Positions 1 to 6,061 of a stretch of 8,318 bases of DNA are shown one piece after another (position 1 is the stretch's first letter; each line of letters opens with the position of its first letter). The translations under genes and the position numbers were made by a program. The stretch spans positions 1 to 8,318 of the forward strand of contig JANQST010000370.1 in the NCBI GenBank assembly GCA_028279155.1, in the 5' to 3' direction. Origin of the DNA: Cyclobacteriaceae bacterium (GTDB lineage: Bacteria > Bacteroidota > Bacteroidia > Cytophagales > Cyclobacteriaceae). The notes under the pieces are model-generated. The model worked only from the letters and a program-made list of their open reading frames with translations, ran no database searches and was not told where the DNA came from.

Positions 1-1419
1 ACTTTAGACCCTACTGATTATGCAACGCTTCATCAAACAGCCAGAGCTGTAGCTGACGCAGCTCAACCTGCTGCTGGTTCTGCAGCATTCAATACTGCTG
101 TCGATAATTTCAGAAACATTTCGATTGCGGACGGTGGAGCGAAATTCCTGGATAAATCTGCACTTTGGCATTATGAGGCTAGTTACAATTTATCCGACAA
201 AGTTGACTTTGCGGACATAATCATCGGAGGAAACTTTAGAACGTATGCACTGAATTCAGAAGGAACTTTATTTGCTCTGGATGACAATGGCGATGAAATT
301 TCATTCAATGAGTTTGGGGGATACGTTCAGATTTCGAAGGATGTTGTAGATAATGTAAGGCTTCAAGGCTCTGTTAGATATGATAAGAATGAGAACTTTG
401 ATGGATTCTTTTCTCCTCGGGTTTCCGGTGTTTGGGAATTTTTGGATGGCCAAAATTTAAGGGCGTCTTTCCAGAGAGGTTTCAGAATGCCAACCACACA
501 AGATCAGTACATTGACTTGGATGTTGTGAGCAGAAGACTTCTTGGAAGAAATGACATTATTACCAGAAGGTATAACATTGAAACTAACCCAGTTTATACA
601 ATACAAAGTGTTCAAGCGGCACAGGCTAGCGGTGATGTAAATGATCTTGTACTTGCCACAGATGCTTACAAAGAATTTGAAACTGAAAAAGTAAGTACTT
701 GGGAAGTTGGGTATAAAGGATTGTTACTTGATGGAAGACTTTTGATTGATGCCTTCTATTATAATAATGTTTATACAGATTTCGGAGCGGAGATTCAGGT
801 TACTCAAGCGGTTGCAATTGCCAATGGAGCCCCAGTCTTGAGAGGATCAGGAGCTATTCCAACTGGTTATGATGTAGGAGTTACAGCAGGCCACAGTGAT
901 GCTCAGAAAGAGGTATTTGTCACTGGCGGGGCAGCAGGTATAGCACTTCAGAACTACGGCTATGACACTAATATTGATGAAGATATTGAGTCATTTGGTT
1001 ATGGATTTGGAGCTGAGTATACGCTTGATGGTGGATACAGAATCGGCGCAAATGCTTCTTACAATGAGTTGAAAGATTTGAGCAGCCTGGTACAAAGAGA
1101 CTTTAATGTTTCCTATAACACTCCTGAATGGAGATACAATATTACATTCGGTAATAGAAAGCTAACTGATAGAATAGGTTTTGGACTTACATACAGATGG
1201 CAGGATGCCTACTTATGGCAATCAGCAATTGGTTCTGGAGTAATACCAGATTTCGCTACGTTGGATGCGCAGGTGACCTATAGTTTACCTAGCATAAATG
1301 GTAGAGTGAAAGTTGGGGGATCAAACATTTTGAACGAGAGATACACAACATCTTTCGCTAATCCTCGAATTGGAGCACTTTACTACATTCAGTTAAATCT
1401 TGATAATATTCTTAAATGA
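1..1419 (+). CDS. TonB-dependent outer-membrane receptor, C-terminal part (5' end outside window)
   Basis: The frame is open from the first base, giving 472 residues up to the TGA at 1417-1419. The N-terminal signal, plug and any carboxypeptidase-like regulatory domain lie outside the window. The visible part reads as the C-terminal beta-barrel of a TonB-dependent receptor. It has alternating strands rich in Y/F/G, the segment SFQRGFRMPTTQDQY near residues 156-170, which is typical of Bacteroidota receptors, and a closing region GGSNILNERYTTSFANPRIG followed by an LYYIQLNLD last strand. Such receptors import substrates across the outer membrane using TonB-ExbBD energy. The substrate cannot be told from this part. 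The stop codon overlaps a possible ATG of the downstream SGNH lipoprotein (ATGA at 1416-1419), so the two are probably cotranscribed and may act on the same substrate. The internal ATG at 442 is not a credible start, because barrel-like coding continues upstream of it. Confidence 0.9.
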   Translation, partial: TLDPTDYATLHQTARAVADAAQPAAGSAAFNTAVDNFRNISIADGGAKFLDKSALWHYEASYNLSDKVDFADIIIGGNFRTYALNSEGTLFALDDNGDEISFNEFGGYVQISKDVVDNVRLQGSVRYDKNENFDGFFSPRVSGVWEFLDGQNLRASFQRGFRMPTTQDQYIDLDVVSRRLLGRNDIITRRYNIETNPVYTIQSVQAAQASGDVNDLVLATDAYKEFETEKVSTWEVGYKGLLLDGRLLIDAFYYNNVYTDFGAEIQVTQAVAIANGAPVLRGSGAIPTGYDVGVTAGHSDAQKEVFVTGGAAGIALQNYGYDTNIDEDIESFGYGFGAEYTLDGGYRIGANASYNELKDLSSLVQRDFNVSYNTPEWRYNITFGNRKLTDRIGFGLTYRWQDAYLWQSAIGSGVIPDFATLDAQVTYSLPSINGRVKVGGSNILNERYTTSFANPRIGALYYIQLNLDNILK

Positions 1420-1433
1420 TTGACCTTACAACT

Positions 1434-3050
1434 ATGAATAAGTTATTTAGATATTCTTTGATCTTCACACTGGCAACATTGTTTGTTGCATGTAGTACGG
1501 AAGATGATATAGTTTCAGATTGGATCGCTGATAATGAAATAGATCCGCCTAGTTCAGGTCAATTAGACCTAACTAAATATGTTTCTGTAGGAAATTCACT
1601 CACTGCAGGCTTGGCGGATGGAGCCTTGTTTCCTGAGGGACAAGCGAATTCATTCCCGAGCATTCTTGCAGCTCAGTTAGCACAAGCAGGAGGTGGTGCT
1701 TTTGTATATCCGGATATTTCAACAGGAAATGGGTTTGGAGGAGTGGCTGGAACAGCTATTTTAGGAAGAAGATTCATCAATCTTGAAACTGCATTAGCTG
1801 CTATTGCTGGTGTACCTGGAGTTGCAGTAAGTGATGCTATTCAGATAACGGAGGGTAGTGCTTTAACAGCTTCCTCTGTGACTGGTTCTGGGCTAAACAA
1901 TTTTGGAGTACCTAGTGCCCGATTGATCGATCTTTCGGTTGCAGGGTACGGAGCTTCCAATCCTTTCTTTGGAGCCTTTCAGTCAAGTGGGACTGCATCG
2001 ATATTAGGGGATGCGGTTTCTGCGGGTGGAACTTTCTTTACCCTTTGGGCAGGCTCAAATGATGTACTTGGATATGCGACGAATGGAGGTGCCGCTGGAG
2101 AAACATTTAATCCATTGAACCCACAAACCATTACAGATGCTGCAACGTTTACGGCTGCTCTTCAAGGAACATTGGATGCCCTAAGCGCGGGTGGTGCTCA
2201 GGGTGTACTCTTGAATGTACCTCCGGTTACGATCATCCCGTTCTTTCAAACGGTGACGGTTTTGGGAGGAGGCATTAATCTTATTCCTCTGGATGCACCA
2301 ACCGCTGGTGCAGTGAATGCTGGTTATGCTGCTTACAATGCTGGTTTAGATGCATTGGTTGGAATAGCTCCAAATTTCACTCAGGAGGAGGCTGATTGGA
2401 GAAAGATAACTTTTGCTGAAGGTGCTAACCCACCTGTGATCACTGATGAGTCATTAACAGATCTCACTGGTTTTAATCCGGCGTTGATAAATATGCGTCA
2501 AGCCAAAGTTGATCCAACAACGGGAAGTACTGATCTATTTGGATTAACAGCGCTTTCGGTTATTGGAGCCGAGTCAGTACCTGGTGTTGCAACTTCTGTT
2601 TATGGAGTTGGTGTACCTGTTCCTGATGAAAATACACTAACTCTGGATGAACAAGTGAATGTGATTACAGCGTATGCAACATTCAATGGTATCATTGCCG
2701 CAGAGGCTGCAACTAGAGATAATATTACTCTAGTTGATGTAGGTCCAATGTTTGCAGACATATACGGACTCTCAGCTGCTCAGGCAGCGGGTTTACAACT
2801 TAGCACAGAAGCTCAAGCAGCTGCAGATGGCGAATTAGGTATTTTAGTTGGAGGAATTGACTTAGTTCCATTGCAATTAAGCCAGGAAGAGATATTCAAT
2901 AGTGTATGGTCTACGGATGGGGTTCACCCGAATCCAAGGGGATCAGCTCTTCTTGTAAATGAGATCATTGATGCATTAAATGCGAGATATGGAGCGTCTA
3001 TTCCTACAGTTAATCCATTGGATTTCCCGGGAATCAACGCGCCATTTTAA
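1434..3050 (+). CDS. SGNH/GDSL-type hydrolase lipoprotein
   Basis: A predicted exported esterase or lipase-like hydrolase of 538 residues. An in-frame ATG at 1416 overlaps the receptor stop and would give 544 residues. I prefer the ATG at 1434 because it gives a clean lipoprotein signal: a short K/R n-region, a hydrophobic core, then lipobox FVAC with the cysteine at residue 20. The SGNH blocks are visible, numbered from 1434: GNSLT (about 53-57, Ser nucleophile, a GDSL variant), an Asn/Gly block near NNFGVPSARL (155-164), GSND (207-210) and a DGVHPN block with the catalytic Asp and His at about 495 and 498. About 285 residues separate GSND from the DxxH block, much more than in compact SGNH enzymes, so an inserted subdomain is likely. 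The lipid anchor suggests attachment to the outer membrane. The gene sits directly after a TonB receptor and ends just before a terminator. Substrate unknown; family assignment secure, exact activity not. Confidence 0.88.
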   Translation: MNKLFRYSLIFTLATLFVACSTEDDIVSDWIADNEIDPPSSGQLDLTKYVSVGNSLTAGLADGALFPEGQANSFPSILAAQLAQAGGGAFVYPDISTGNGFGGVAGTAILGRRFINLETALAAIAGVPGVAVSDAIQITEGSALTASSVTGSGLNNFGVPSARLIDLSVAGYGASNPFFGAFQSSGTASILGDAVSAGGTFFTLWAGSNDVLGYATNGGAAGETFNPLNPQTITDAATFTAALQGTLDALSAGGAQGVLLNVPPVTIIPFFQTVTVLGGGINLIPLDAPTAGAVNAGYAAYNAGLDALVGIAPNFTQEEADWRKITFAEGANPPVITDESLTDLTGFNPALINMRQAKVDPTTGSTDLFGLTALSVIGAESVPGVATSVYGVGVPVPDENTLTLDEQVNVITAYATFNGIIAAEAATRDNITLVDVGPMFADIYGLSAAQAAGLQLSTEAQAAADGELGILVGGIDLVPLQLSQEEIFNSVWSTDGVHPNPRGSALLVNEIIDALNARYGASIPTVNPLDFPGINAPF

Positions 3051-3068
3051 TGAAATAATATTTCGTCG

Positions 3069-3100
3069 AAAAAGCCCCGACATCTCATCGGGGTTTTTTT
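3069..3100 (+). terminator. Rho-independent terminator after the receptor/SGNH operon
   Basis: A perfect 6-bp GC-rich stem, CCCCGA (3075-3080) with TCGGGG (3088-3093), encloses a 7-nt loop. It is preceded by an A-run and followed by seven T (3094-3100). It lies 19 nt after the SGNH stop at 3050. The preceding A-run would also support weak termination in the reverse direction, but no minus-strand gene faces it. Confidence 0.93.
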
Positions 3101-3128
3101 ATGCTTAAGAAAAAGGATTATAACTTCG
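3098..3128 (+). promoter_or_regulatory. Candidate promoter of the K+ channel gene
   Basis: TAACTTCG at 3121-3128 matches the Bacteroidetes -7 box TAnnTTTG at 5 of its 6 fixed positions. A TTT at 3098-3100 lies 20 nt upstream, an acceptable -33 spacing, although it is the tail of the terminator T-run. The box predicts a start of transcription around 3133-3136, at or just before the ATG codons 3134 and 3149. Weak evidence based on motif only. Confidence 0.3.
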
Positions 3129-3133
3129 CTTTC

Positions 3134-3973
3134 ATGTCTCAACCAGATATGAATAAGGATTCAACACTTAAGCAAAGGCTATACATCATAGTTTTTGGTA
3201 CAGAAACTCGCACAGGGAAGATATTTGATATTGTTCTTTTATGGGCAATCGTCCTAAGTGTTCTAAGTGTGATGTTAGAAAGCGTCAACGAATTAAACGA
3301 ACGCTACGGAACTATTTTCACCATTTTGGAATGGTCTTTTACGATCTTGTTTTCAATTGAGTATTCACTCCGGATTCTGATATCCAAAAAACCAGGCAAA
3401 TATGCTTTTAGCTTTTTGGGAATCATTGATCTGTTGGCACTACTACCCACCTATTTAACACTTATAACCACGGGAGGAAGCTATCTTATTGTTATCAGAA
3501 CCATACGCTTGCTCAGGGTCGTAAGGATTTTGAAACTGTCAAGATACTTGCGGGAAGCATCTGTACTGGGAAATGCTTTGAAGGCGAGTCGACATAAGAT
3601 ATTTGTATTCATTGGATCGGTGTTCACTTTGGTTATGATTGTAGGAACACTTATGTACATTGTTGAAAGTGGAGAGAACAGTGAATTTACCAGTATCCCC
3701 AGAGGAATTTACTGGGCAATAGTAACTGTAACAACTGTTGGCTATGGTGACATTTCCCCTCAAACAAACTTAGGGCAAGCGCTAGCCTCAGCACTCATGC
3801 TTATGGGATATGCAATTATAGCGGTACCAACTGGAATCGTGACCTCAGAAATAGCCACGGCAGAAAGAGATAAGAAGTTGTCAGAATCAAACGAAAAAAG
3901 TTGTGATCTATGTGGAAATCGTGTGCATGATCACGATGCTGAATATTGTAAAAAGTGCGGAAATCAGATCTAG
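3134..3973 (+). CDS. Voltage-gated potassium channel (Kv-type ion transporter) with C-terminal zinc ribbon
   Basis: A six-helix tetrameric cation channel of the Kv superfamily in the inner membrane. Numbering here is from the first in-frame ATG at 3101, which would give 290 residues. S1 is about 41-59, S2 70-92, S3 101-122, S4 128-151 with positive residues at R133, R136, R139, R142, K145 and R148, S5 166-188, the pore helix and K+ filter TTVGYGD at 211-217, and S6 224-250. A short tail ends with CxxC (C268, C271) and CxxC (C283, C286), a zinc-ribbon pattern. The ATG at 3101 directly follows the terminator T-run and adds a non-family leader, so I place the start at 3134. The ATG at 3149 is equally plausible: relatives usually begin about ten residues before the RLYIIVFG segment. 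The gene seems monocistronic. Its TAG overlaps the stop of a convergent small ORF by 4 nt. A role in membrane potential or K+ homeostasis is inferred from the family. Confidence 0.92.
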   Translation: MSQPDMNKDSTLKQRLYIIVFGTETRTGKIFDIVLLWAIVLSVLSVMLESVNELNERYGTIFTILEWSFTILFSIEYSLRILISKKPGKYAFSFLGIIDLLALLPTYLTLITTGGSYLIVIRTIRLLRVVRILKLSRYLREASVLGNALKASRHKIFVFIGSVFTLVMIVGTLMYIVESGENSEFTSIPRGIYWAIVTVTTVGYGDISPQTNLGQALASALMLMGYAIIAVPTGIVTSEIATAERDKKLSESNEKSCDLCGNRVHDHDAEYCKKCGNQI

Positions 3974-4113
3974 ACGTCTGCTTTACCTCTGAATGTTCTT
4001 GCTACTACCCAGATGATAAATGCAGTGAAAACTACGAGCAAAACGATATTGGTGAAACCTGCAAGTGTGAGGTTGTTATACCAATCGCTAAATAAGGTAG
4101 ATTCTTTTTCCAT
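3970..4113 (-). CDS. 47-residue single-helix membrane protein (unrecognised)
   Basis: On the minus strand an ATG (4113-4111) opens 47 codons ending in TAG (3972-3970). The protein has an acidic/polar N-terminus (MEKESTLFSDWYNN), one hydrophobic helix at about residues 17-38 (AGFTNIVLLVVFTAFIIWVV) and a basic tail ARTFRGKADV. This layout predicts a bitopic membrane peptide with the basic tail in the cytoplasm by the positive-inside rule. The stop overlaps the channel stop in a CTAG palindrome, so the genes are tail to tail. A TATCTTTA box lies 16 nt upstream of the ATG. I do not recognise a family. The size and layout recall small subunits of respiratory oxidases, but no diagnostic residue supports that. 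Short length is the main doubt; the coherent helix, charge pattern, correct gene boundary and upstream box argue that it is real. Confidence 0.6.
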   Translation of the reverse strand: MEKESTLFSDWYNNLTLAGFTNIVLLVVFTAFIIWVVARTFRGKADV

Positions 4114-4129
4114 AAACCTAATTTTCCCT

Positions 4130-4157
4130 TAAAGATAGTATGATTAGAAAATTTAAA
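4130..4157 (-). promoter_or_regulatory. Candidate promoter of the 47-residue ORF
   Basis: On the minus strand TATCTTTA (4137-4130) matches TAnnTTTG at all fixed positions but the last. A TTT (4157-4155) stands 17 nt upstream, within the 17-23 nt spacing usual for Bacteroidetes promoters. It would give a 5' leader of roughly 10-15 nt for the small ORF. Motif evidence only, in AT-rich DNA where chance matches are common. Confidence 0.28.
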
Positions 4158-4176
4158 CAGCTTTTCAATTCATGGA

Positions 4177-4205
4177 TTTGAATCAGTTGCAGTTATATAT
4201 ATTTG
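4177..4205 (+). promoter_or_regulatory. Strong Bacteroidetes-type promoter of the tRNA-Arg locus
   Basis: TTTG at 4177-4180 and TATATTTG at 4198-4205 are separated by exactly 17 nt. Both boxes match the Bacteroidetes consensus (TTTG, N17-23, TAnnTTTG) perfectly. Transcription would start around 4210-4213, immediately before the tRNA relic at 4215. The best promoter of the locus therefore faces the broken copy; transcripts from it would run through the relic into the intact tRNA. Confidence 0.6.
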
Positions 4206-4214
4206 CGGACTTTT

Positions 4215-4274
4215 GCACTCGTAGTTCTTCCGATTGCTATCGGAATGGATAGAACACCAGGTTTCGACTCTTGG
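4215..4274 (+). pseudogene. Truncated tRNA-Arg copy interrupted by a hairpin in the D-loop
   Basis: This stretch repeats the first 44 nt of the intact tRNA-Arg that starts 99 nt downstream. The first 13 bases (acceptor 5' strand, TA, D-stem GTTC) are identical. Then AAC of the D-loop is replaced by an 18-nt perfect hairpin (4228-4245). The match resumes as TGGATAGAA through the anticodon arm with TCG still in place. Three substitutions and one inserted T follow, and the match ends at the 3' side of the anticodon stem. The variable loop, T-arm and 3' acceptor strand are missing, so it cannot form a tRNA. It sits directly behind the best promoter of the locus, so it is probably transcribed as a leader. 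It is best explained as a partial tandem duplication that later took up a small palindrome. Confidence 0.85.
4228..4245. repeat. 18-nt perfect palindromic hairpin inserted in the tRNA relic
   Basis: TTCCGAT (4228-4234) and ATCGGAA (4239-4245) form a 7-bp perfect stem around the loop TGCT. It stands where the intact tRNA has only AAC. Short palindromes of the form CCGATAGCTATCGG are, to my knowledge, frequent dispersed elements in Bacteroidota genomes, so this may be a mobile REP-like or terminator-like element. Only one copy is present in this window, so dispersal cannot be judged here. Confidence 0.6.
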
Positions 4275-4299
4275 ATTTAAGATGGGGCAGAGGTTTTAT

Positions 4300-4307
4300 T
4301 AATTTTG
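4300..4307 (+). promoter_or_regulatory. -7 box in front of the intact tRNA-Arg
   Basis: TAATTTTG at 4300-4307 is a perfect TAnnTTTG match, ending 6 nt before the tRNA. A clear -33 TTTG is absent: TTT at 4276-4278 is 21 nt away, and TTG at 4271-4273 is 26 nt away. It may be the duplicated counterpart of the box at 4198-4205, letting the intact gene be transcribed independently. Confidence 0.4.
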
Positions 4308-4313
4308 AAAAAA

Positions 4314-4387
4314 GCACTCGTAGTTCAACTGGATAGAATACCAGATTTCGGCTCTGGGGGTTGAGGGTTCGAATCCTTCCGAGTGCA
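4314..4387 (+). tRNA. tRNA-Arg (anticodon TCG)
   Basis: A 74-nt cloverleaf folds without defects. The acceptor GCACTCG (4314-4320) pairs with CGAGTGC (4380-4386) and is followed by discriminator A. The D-stem is GTTC/GAAT with D-loop AACTGGATA. The anticodon stem CCAGA/TCTGG carries loop TTTCGGC, so the anticodon is TCG, reading CGN, chiefly CGA, as arginine. The variable loop GGGTT is short, and the T-arm GAGGG/CCTTC has loop TTCGAAT. No CCA is encoded (ACAT follows), so CCA must be added by nucleotidyltransferase, as is usual in Bacteroidota. A -7 box lies just upstream, a truncated copy 99 nt upstream, and a terminator directly downstream. Confidence 0.97.
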
Positions 4388-4392
4388 CATCT

Positions 4393-4417
4393 AGCCTTCT
4401 TTTTAGAAGGCTTTTTT
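4393..4417 (+). terminator. Rho-independent terminator of tRNA-Arg
   Basis: AGCCTTCT (4393-4400) and AGAAGGCT (4405-4412) form an 8-bp perfect stem with loop TTTT, followed by a T-run to 4417. It begins 6 nt after the tRNA discriminator base. The structure overlaps the last codons and TAA stop (4405-4403) of the convergent FAD dehydrogenase gene. On the minus strand there is no T-run after the stem, so it is directional for the tRNA transcript. Confidence 0.9.
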
Positions 4418-5974
4418 GTGCGCATACAATGCCGCAATCTTCTCCATGCATTTTTCCCCATCGATCGCAGCGGATATAATTCCACCGGCATAACCTGCTC
4501 CTTCACCGCAAGGAAATAAGCGTCTGACCTCTACATGTTCCAGCGTTTCGCTGTTTCTGGGAATACGAACAGGCGAGGAGGTACGACTCTCAACTCCAAC
4601 GATTTGAGCATCATTGGTAATAAATCCCTTCATTTTTTTATTAAACTGCTTGAATCCCGCTACCAACCTTTCAGTAATGAAATCGGGTAAAAGTGCGCGC
4701 ATATTTATGGATGTTAGCCCTGGCTGATACGAGGTTTTCAAGAGATTACCTGAAAGTTTGTTATCAACAAAATCTTGCAAACGCTGAGCCGGTGCTTTTT
4801 GTGTTTTGCCAGCTTCTATCCACGCTTTATGTTCAACTTCTCCCTGAAATATCATGTTGGCAAGTTCATCATGGCTGTTATAGCTCGATAGATCTTTATT
4901 TTCAACGGCTACCACTATTCCGGAATTGGCAAATGATCCATCTCTACGGGAGGGGCTCATACCATTTACAACAATTTCTTCTCGGTCGGTAGCGGATGGT
5001 ACAATAAAACCACCGGGACACATACAGAAAGAAAAGACACCGCGCTCTATTTCGTTAAAGTTGGTCTGTGCAACAAGTGAATACGAAGAAGCCGGAAGGT
5101 AATCCCCTCGATCGTCACATTGATACCTGATTAGATCAATTTGCTTTTGGCTATGCTCTACTCGGACTCCCAGCGCGAATGGTTTTGCTTCAATTTTAAT
5201 CTTATTCTTTTTACATAACTGGAAGATATCTCTTGCAGAGTGACCAGTGGCAAGCAATACAGAGACTCCTTTCAATTGTTCACCATTTTCTAGGGTAACA
5301 CCTTCCATTTCGTTATCTAGCAAGAAATTAGTCACCTTAGAATCAAACCGTACCTCACCGCCTGCATGTTCAATAGTCTCTCTAATTGCAGTGATGATCT
5401 TAGGTAATTTATTGGTACCAATATGTGGGTGGGACTCGAACAGAATATCAGGATTTGCTCCATGTGCAACGAGTATCTCAAAGATCCTTCTGACACTACC
5501 ACGCTTTTTTGAACGTGTGTATAGTTTGCCATCTGAATAGGTTCCTGCTCCACCTTCTCCAAAGCAATAATTGCTGTCTGGGTTAACAATGTGCTCCTTA
5601 TTAATTGCTGCGAGATCCCTTCTTCTTGAACGGACATCTTTACCTCTTTCTAGAATGATTGGCTTGAGTCCGTGTTCTATAGCCTTTAACCCAGCGAAAA
5701 GTCCCGCAGGCCCCGCACCAACAATGATGACTTGTGGAGCATCACGCACATTATAATCTTTTTGCAGATACTCTCGATAATCTACCGTAGCAGGCGTGTC
5801 CCTGATTTCGATTCTAAGGTTGACTTTAATGGATCGTTGACGAGCATCCACGGATCGTCTTAAGATTTGAAAATACATGTTGTTTGAGAGCAAACCTTTT
5901 TGCTTGAGATAGGCATCAAGATTTTCATTATCAAATCCAATTTCAGGAGGAACGACCAGGTCGTGTTCAGGCAT
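4403..5974 (-). CDS. FAD-dependent dehydrogenase of the uncharacterised COG2509 type
   Basis: A predicted soluble flavoprotein of 523 residues. The ATG at 5974 is chosen over an in-frame TTG at 5980, which adds only two residues. The N-terminal 75 residues form a small lead domain. It is followed by a Rossmann dinucleotide-binding motif VIIVGAGPAG (about 82-91) ending in the acidic residue of ILERG. Then come the family motif YCFGEGGAGTYSDGKL (136-151), FCMCPGGFIVPSA (316-328) and a second FAD-contacting motif PCGEGAGYAGGIISAAIDG (488-506). These match the COG2509 group of NAD(P)/FAD-dependent oxidoreductases, full length and intact. The substrate and physiological role of that group are not established, so I give no reaction beyond flavin-dependent redox chemistry. 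The gene appears monocistronic: a terminator precedes it at 6002-6038 and it converges on tRNA-Arg, whose terminator overlaps its stop. A -7 box lies almost at its ATG. Confidence 0.9.
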   Translation of the reverse strand: MPEHDLVVPPEIGFDNENLDAYLKQKGLLSNNMYFQILRRSVDARQRSIKVNLRIEIRDTPATVDYREYLQKDYNVRDAPQVIIVGAGPAGLFAGLKAIEHGLKPIILERGKDVRSRRRDLAAINKEHIVNPDSNYCFGEGGAGTYSDGKLYTRSKKRGSVRRIFEILVAHGANPDILFESHPHIGTNKLPKIITAIRETIEHAGGEVRFDSKVTNFLLDNEMEGVTLENGEQLKGVSVLLATGHSARDIFQLCKKNKIKIEAKPFALGVRVEHSQKQIDLIRYQCDDRGDYLPASSYSLVAQTNFNEIERGVFSFCMCPGGFIVPSATDREEIVVNGMSPSRRDGSFANSGIVVAVENKDLSSYNSHDELANMIFQGEVEHKAWIEAGKTQKAPAQRLQDFVDNKLSGNLLKTSYQPGLTSINMRALLPDFITERLVAGFKQFNKKMKGFITNDAQIVGVESRTSSPVRIPRNSETLEHVEVRRLFPCGEGAGYAGGIISAAIDGEKCMEKIAALYAHKKAF

Positions 5975-5977
5975 GCA

Positions 5978-5985
5978 CAAAAGTA
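5978..5985 (-). promoter_or_regulatory. Candidate -7 box directly before the FAD dehydrogenase ATG
   Basis: On the minus strand TACTTTTG (5985-5978) matches TAnnTTTG exactly and ends only 3 nt before the ATG at 5974. Transcription from it would give a leaderless or nearly leaderless mRNA. The -33 region is T-rich (the terminator tail at 6002-6013) but has no TTTG at good spacing. The minus-strand terminator at 6002-6038 implies that the gene needs its own promoter in the 25-nt gap. Confidence 0.35.
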
Positions 5986-6001
5986 TTGGAAGAACCGGTT
6001 G

Positions 6002-6038
6002 AAAATAAAAAAAGCTTCCCTCATATTGAGAAAAGCTT
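6002..6038 (-). terminator. Minus-strand terminator closing the sucC/lipoprotein unit
   Basis: Read on the minus strand, AAGCTTTTCTCA (6038-6027) pairs with TGAGGGAAGCTT (6023-6012) over 12 positions around loop ATA, with two T-G wobble pairs. A run of T interrupted by one A follows (6013-6002). On the plus strand the same positions give two C/A mismatches and no T-run, so the direction is clearly minus. It ends the transcript coming from 6625-6062 and separates it from the FAD dehydrogenase gene. Confidence 0.8.
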
Positions 6039-6061
6039 GGATTTATAAATAGACTGAATTG

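Noticed and set aside
3101..3133. ATG at 3101 as the start of the K+ channel.
   Set aside because: It follows the terminator T-run directly and adds a lysine-rich leader not expected in the family; the ATGs at 3134 or 3149 fit better.
4215..4387. The relic plus intact tRNA as attachment-site halves of an integrated element.
   Set aside because: There is no integrase, and integration normally leaves a 3' tRNA fragment, whereas here a 5' fragment lies directly upstream of the intact gene with no cargo between.
4237..4506. An 89-codon minus-strand frame containing the peptide SRNLVFYP twice.
   Set aside because: The repeat is only the antisense translation of the duplicated tRNA-Arg sequences, and the frame also overlaps the end of the FAD dehydrogenase gene.
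5975..5980. TTG at 5980 as the start of the FAD dehydrogenase.
   Set aside because: An ATG two codons downstream (5974) is sufficient, and nothing supports the rare start.
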